Assembly: GCF_046630445.1 (NCBI RefSeq)
Contig: NC_092341.1
Span: 5,024,001-5,088,000 of the forward strand
Reading direction: 5' to 3'
Length of the DNA stretch: 64,000 nucleotides
Source of the DNA: Rutidosis leptorrhynchoides
Taxonomy: Eukaryota; Streptophyta; Magnoliopsida; Asterales; Asteraceae
Both the position numbers and the translations under genes were made by a program. Below the pieces are notes generated by a model, which saw only the letters and a program-made list of their open reading frames with translations, had not been told where the DNA came from and searched no databases. Positions 59,307-64,000 of this stretch are shown piece by piece (position 1 is the first letter of the stretch; every line of letters starts with the position of its first letter).

Positions 59307-60041
59307 TTATTTTTTATGAAATAATATGTTTTGAAACCAAATTTACAAAATTAAAATTTTGAAATAGTTTTTACAAATTTAGTAAAATCCGACTTTCAAA
59401 AACCGGTTTGCAACCTGTCACAACAAAATGGCTTTTACAAAGACTGTTTTGTCCATGTCACCAGAAAAAATAACCGGACTATGAAATGTCATGTCGCATT
59501 TTTTTTTTTTTTTTTTGAAATCTTATAAACTACTAGAAGGGAAAATATCAAACTTGCAAAGATTTATAAATGTAGTTCAAATCAAATTATTTAGGCTCGT
59601 TGAGAATAACTCTAACTAGTTACAGTTTTGAAATTTAATTGATAAAAGATATACTATTTGTTATTGTTGTGTTAATTAAGCAAAAATTAATTTTAGGACT
59701 GTAACCTAAACTAAAAGTGCTTGTTAAAAAAAAAAAAACTAAACTAAAAGTGCTTCTAAGATTTTTTATTTTTCACATTAAATTTTTGTAAGTTTGATAT
59801 ATTTTCCTTTTAATAGTTTGTAAGATTTAAAAATATATATATATCACATAAGCAAACCGACATTTCAAAGTCCGGTTTTTTGATGACATGGACAAAACCG
59901 ACTTTTCAAAAGTCGGTTTGTTGTGAGAAACTGCAAATCGGTTTTTGAAAGTCCGTTTTTACTAGATTTATAAAAACCTTTTCAAAATTTCTAGTTTTAT
60001 AAACTTGTTTCCAAAACTTACTGTTAAAAAAAAAAATATCT
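59307..60041. mobile_element. Long inverted-repeat element (MITE or foldback type)
   Basis: The arms, each about 170 bp, are inverted copies: GACTTTCAAAAACCGGTTTGC near 59391 matches the complement of sequence near 59935, and TTTTGTCCATGTCA near 59450 the complement near 59890. A unit CCGACTTTTCAAAAGTCGG at about 59898-59917 is itself a palindrome. The ends are AT-rich and I could not fix a target duplication. No coding content. Confidence 0.65.
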
Positions 60042-61277
60042 CTAAATCTTCGATCAGGACTTGAAGAGTATAATATAACTGATCGAGTCACCAAGGTTTA
60101 TCAACTCAATTGTAAATGTAAGTGCGTATTTATTAGTATATTAATTCCTCAGTGGATTTTGTCACCATTCGGTAATACAAAACTTGATCTTAGCTAGAAA
60201 AGATTTGGCATGACGGCGTACTCCACAGTCCACTCCATCTTTATTCGTTTTTATCCAATAACAGATTTATATTTGTAGAAATAAAAATAAATCGACTGAT
60301 TAACTTGTACGTTGAAAGTATAGTAAGAGGATTATTCAACAATTCACACATGTTTGACATTTGCAATTTGCTTGTCAAATTTCTTCATTTCATATTCGCT
60401 TTTGTTGTCGTATTTAAATTTAAATTGTCAACTCCATAATCCATATGTATAATAACGAGCGAGTTGTCCAACGAAGCACACCACTCTAGTTAAATTTCTG
60501 ACTATGTCAAATTGTTTAAAAAGAGAGTGTGCATAATGCGCAAATCACCCGGTACCAGATCTCAAACTCGGGGTGCTTGATTACCCGAGGTTTTACCTTC
60601 TATGGGAGAGCCAATGTGCTCGTTCATAGAAGGGTTTCCTCGCTTATCCACGTTGATACGGGATAGTTTTGCGTTATATATTTAACATTATTTCAGTAGT
60701 AGAGATTACACGTTTATTATGCTGAAAAATCATTTGCAGATGGTTTCATGGAGTATATGTTAAACAATGCTTCGATAATTTATAATACCAATAGGCATAT
60801 CGAGAATTTGTACAAACCTTTTATCAAATAAGAAAAAAAGTGTTTTAAATAAAATTATAGATAAGTAAACACAATGTTTAGAAGGAAAAAAAGGAAAAAT
60901 GAATAAAACAATGGAAACGTCACATTGTAGCTAGAGTATACCAAACGATCATAAAGCTAATGGCTTTTAGTATATGTAGAAAATTAATAGGGATTTTATC
61001 ATATATCACATTACTAACCTTAAAAATTACATATTTACCTATTTAAAGATGATAATATCATATACCCCCTTGTTAATCTCTAAATTTACATATTTATTCA
61101 TCCCTAAAGAGGATAATATCACATAAGCTCGTATTAAACACTTAATCTTATCGGATATATCATTTGACTACCATAATATCAAATATAACCAATCTATTTT
61201 TACACTCATATTTACCCAAGAGAATATTATCGTAACTAACCGGTTAGTCTTTCAAGGTGACGTGTACACTTACGTGA
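60042..61277. other. Intergenic, with a SINE-like scrap and a short tandem repeat
   Basis: At about 60535-60670 a GC-richer stretch (CCCGGTACCAGATCTCAAAC, GATTACCCGAGGTTTTACC) resembles the body of a SINE-like repeat on the minus strand, but the B box is degenerate and no duplication was found. At 61004-61140 there are about two degenerate copies of a 60-70 bp unit with TTACATATTTA and GATAATATCA. Otherwise nothing was recognised. Confidence 0.4.
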
Positions 61278-63061
<1,784 letters not shown>

Positions 63062-64000
63062 TGTGCGAGCGGAGGTGTACGAAATACTATTATTGTTTAT
63101 TACGAAATACGACGAAATTACACAAGTTTTATTTATTTATTTATGAGATATACCTAAACCTTGCTACAATACTATAGGCAGTGTACCTAATCGTAGAGTA
63201 GTGTAGTTTTTAGTAAGTCCGGTTCGTTCCACAGGGAGATAGTGATAACATACTATATTTTTAACAACTATATTTATACAAATATATATAATTATATATG
63301 GGTAGTAATATTATAAAAGGGGGTTTTACCGTTTAATGACCGGTTTGTCGATTTTAAATATTAAGCGTAAAGATAAATGACGATAATTAAAGTGCGTAGA
63401 ATAAATAACAATATTTAAATGACAATATATAAAATTGCGAATAATAAAATGACAGGAAATAAAAGTACGATGAGAAATACAATAAAAGAATTATGCTTAT
63501 TTAAACTTCCGTAATCATGATGTTTGACGTTTTGATTTTAATTTATTACCTTGGGTTAATTGTCCTTTGTCCTAGATTATCTGATACCTATTTGGTTTTT
63601 GTCCATAATAGTCCATCGGTCATAATTATAAAATGCTCGTCAAATTAACCTTATTCCCGAAGTCAAATATTCCAACTAATTAGGGATTTAAACTGTAACA
63701 AGGTTTTAATACTTTGTTAATAATTACACCAGGTTATCGACTGTGTGTAATCCAAGATTTTAATACTTTATTAACAATTACACCAATTACCCTTGTATGT
63801 AATCCACCCATGTTTTAATTAGTCCATGATATATTAATTTATCCACTTGGCCAAAATGAATAATCAATTACCCAATCCAATTGATTAATTAAATGATTGT
63901 AAATGATGTCGTATAAACGTCAGTAAATAGGACATTCGTAATCATTTTAATAATTATTAGATTAACTAATTTGAAGATAGGTTCGACAGGTTCCAATGAG
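63062..64000. other. Unclassified repeat running off the right edge
   Basis: The switch from A4 is near GCGAGCGGAGGTGTACG. A GC-richer stretch at about 63159-63241 contains GCAGTGTACCTAATCG and GTCCGGTTCGTTCCACAGGG. It resembles a motif I have seen in plant repeats but cannot name; it could be the junction of an LTR and its internal region. The rest is AT-rich with no gene. Confidence 0.4.

Overview
The window is AT-rich plant nuclear DNA, very probably from a eudicot of the sunflower family (Asteraceae). It has plant LTR retrotransposons primed by initiator-Met tRNA, a plant-only GRAS gene, a plant-type alpha/beta-hydrolase with introns, plant MITE, Helitron and SINE families, and LTR termini of a style I associate with Asteraceae (recall, not a search). 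Only two intact host genes are visible in 64 kb. Most of the rest is nested transposable elements, and many can be delimited to the base by target-site duplications (TSDs). | Layout. 1-13.6 kb: a long non-coding LTR of a family I call A (copy A1), split by a full-length, mutated Ty3/gypsy chromovirus on the minus strand (3814-13036). 13.7-21 kb: small elements, namely a 197-bp hAT MITE, a SINE, a Helitron holding a Mutator-like MITE and a second reversed Helitron, and a copia-type LTR remnant. 21.1-26.4 kb: a non-autonomous hAT element carrying a divergent A-type LTR (A5, minus). 26.5-29.3 kb: a hAT MITE, a SINE, a Mutator-like element with roughly 200-bp terminal inverted repeats, and a second 197-bp hAT MITE. 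29.8-48.5 kb: one Ty1/copia element spread over 18.7 kb by three later insertions (A2 in the reverse transcriptase, LTR-like B before the 3' LTR, and a Ty3/gypsy element inside the first bases of B). 48.7-52.7 kb: a 5'-truncated LINE split by A3. 52.7-58.0 kb: the gene island. 58.0-60.0 kb: a 5'-truncated LINE and an inverted-repeat element. 61.3-63.1 kb: A4, cut off by an unclassified repeat that runs off the edge. | Host genes. An intronless GRAS gene of the NSP1 type (54198-55829, plus) and a four-exon alpha/beta-hydrolase (57836-56009, minus, 315 codons, complete Ser-Asp-His triad) converge tail to tail with 179 bp between stop codons. NSP1 proteins are transcription factors of symbiosis signalling and strigolactone biosynthesis. 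The hydrolase substrate cannot be read from sequence. | Most notable signals. (1) Four A copies carry two copies of the dyad CATGCGATCGCATG, start to start 32-33 bp apart, just upstream of a TATA box. (2) The copia and first gypsy LTRs also have CG-rich dyads upstream of a TATA box, and the second gypsy has them in its presumed leader. (3) Families A, A5 and B, otherwise diverged, share a module with a consensus 5' splice site, a block containing CGCGA and GGATC..TTGACATCCCC, and a 3' splice site about 480-520 bp downstream, which suggests an intron inside the LTR leader.
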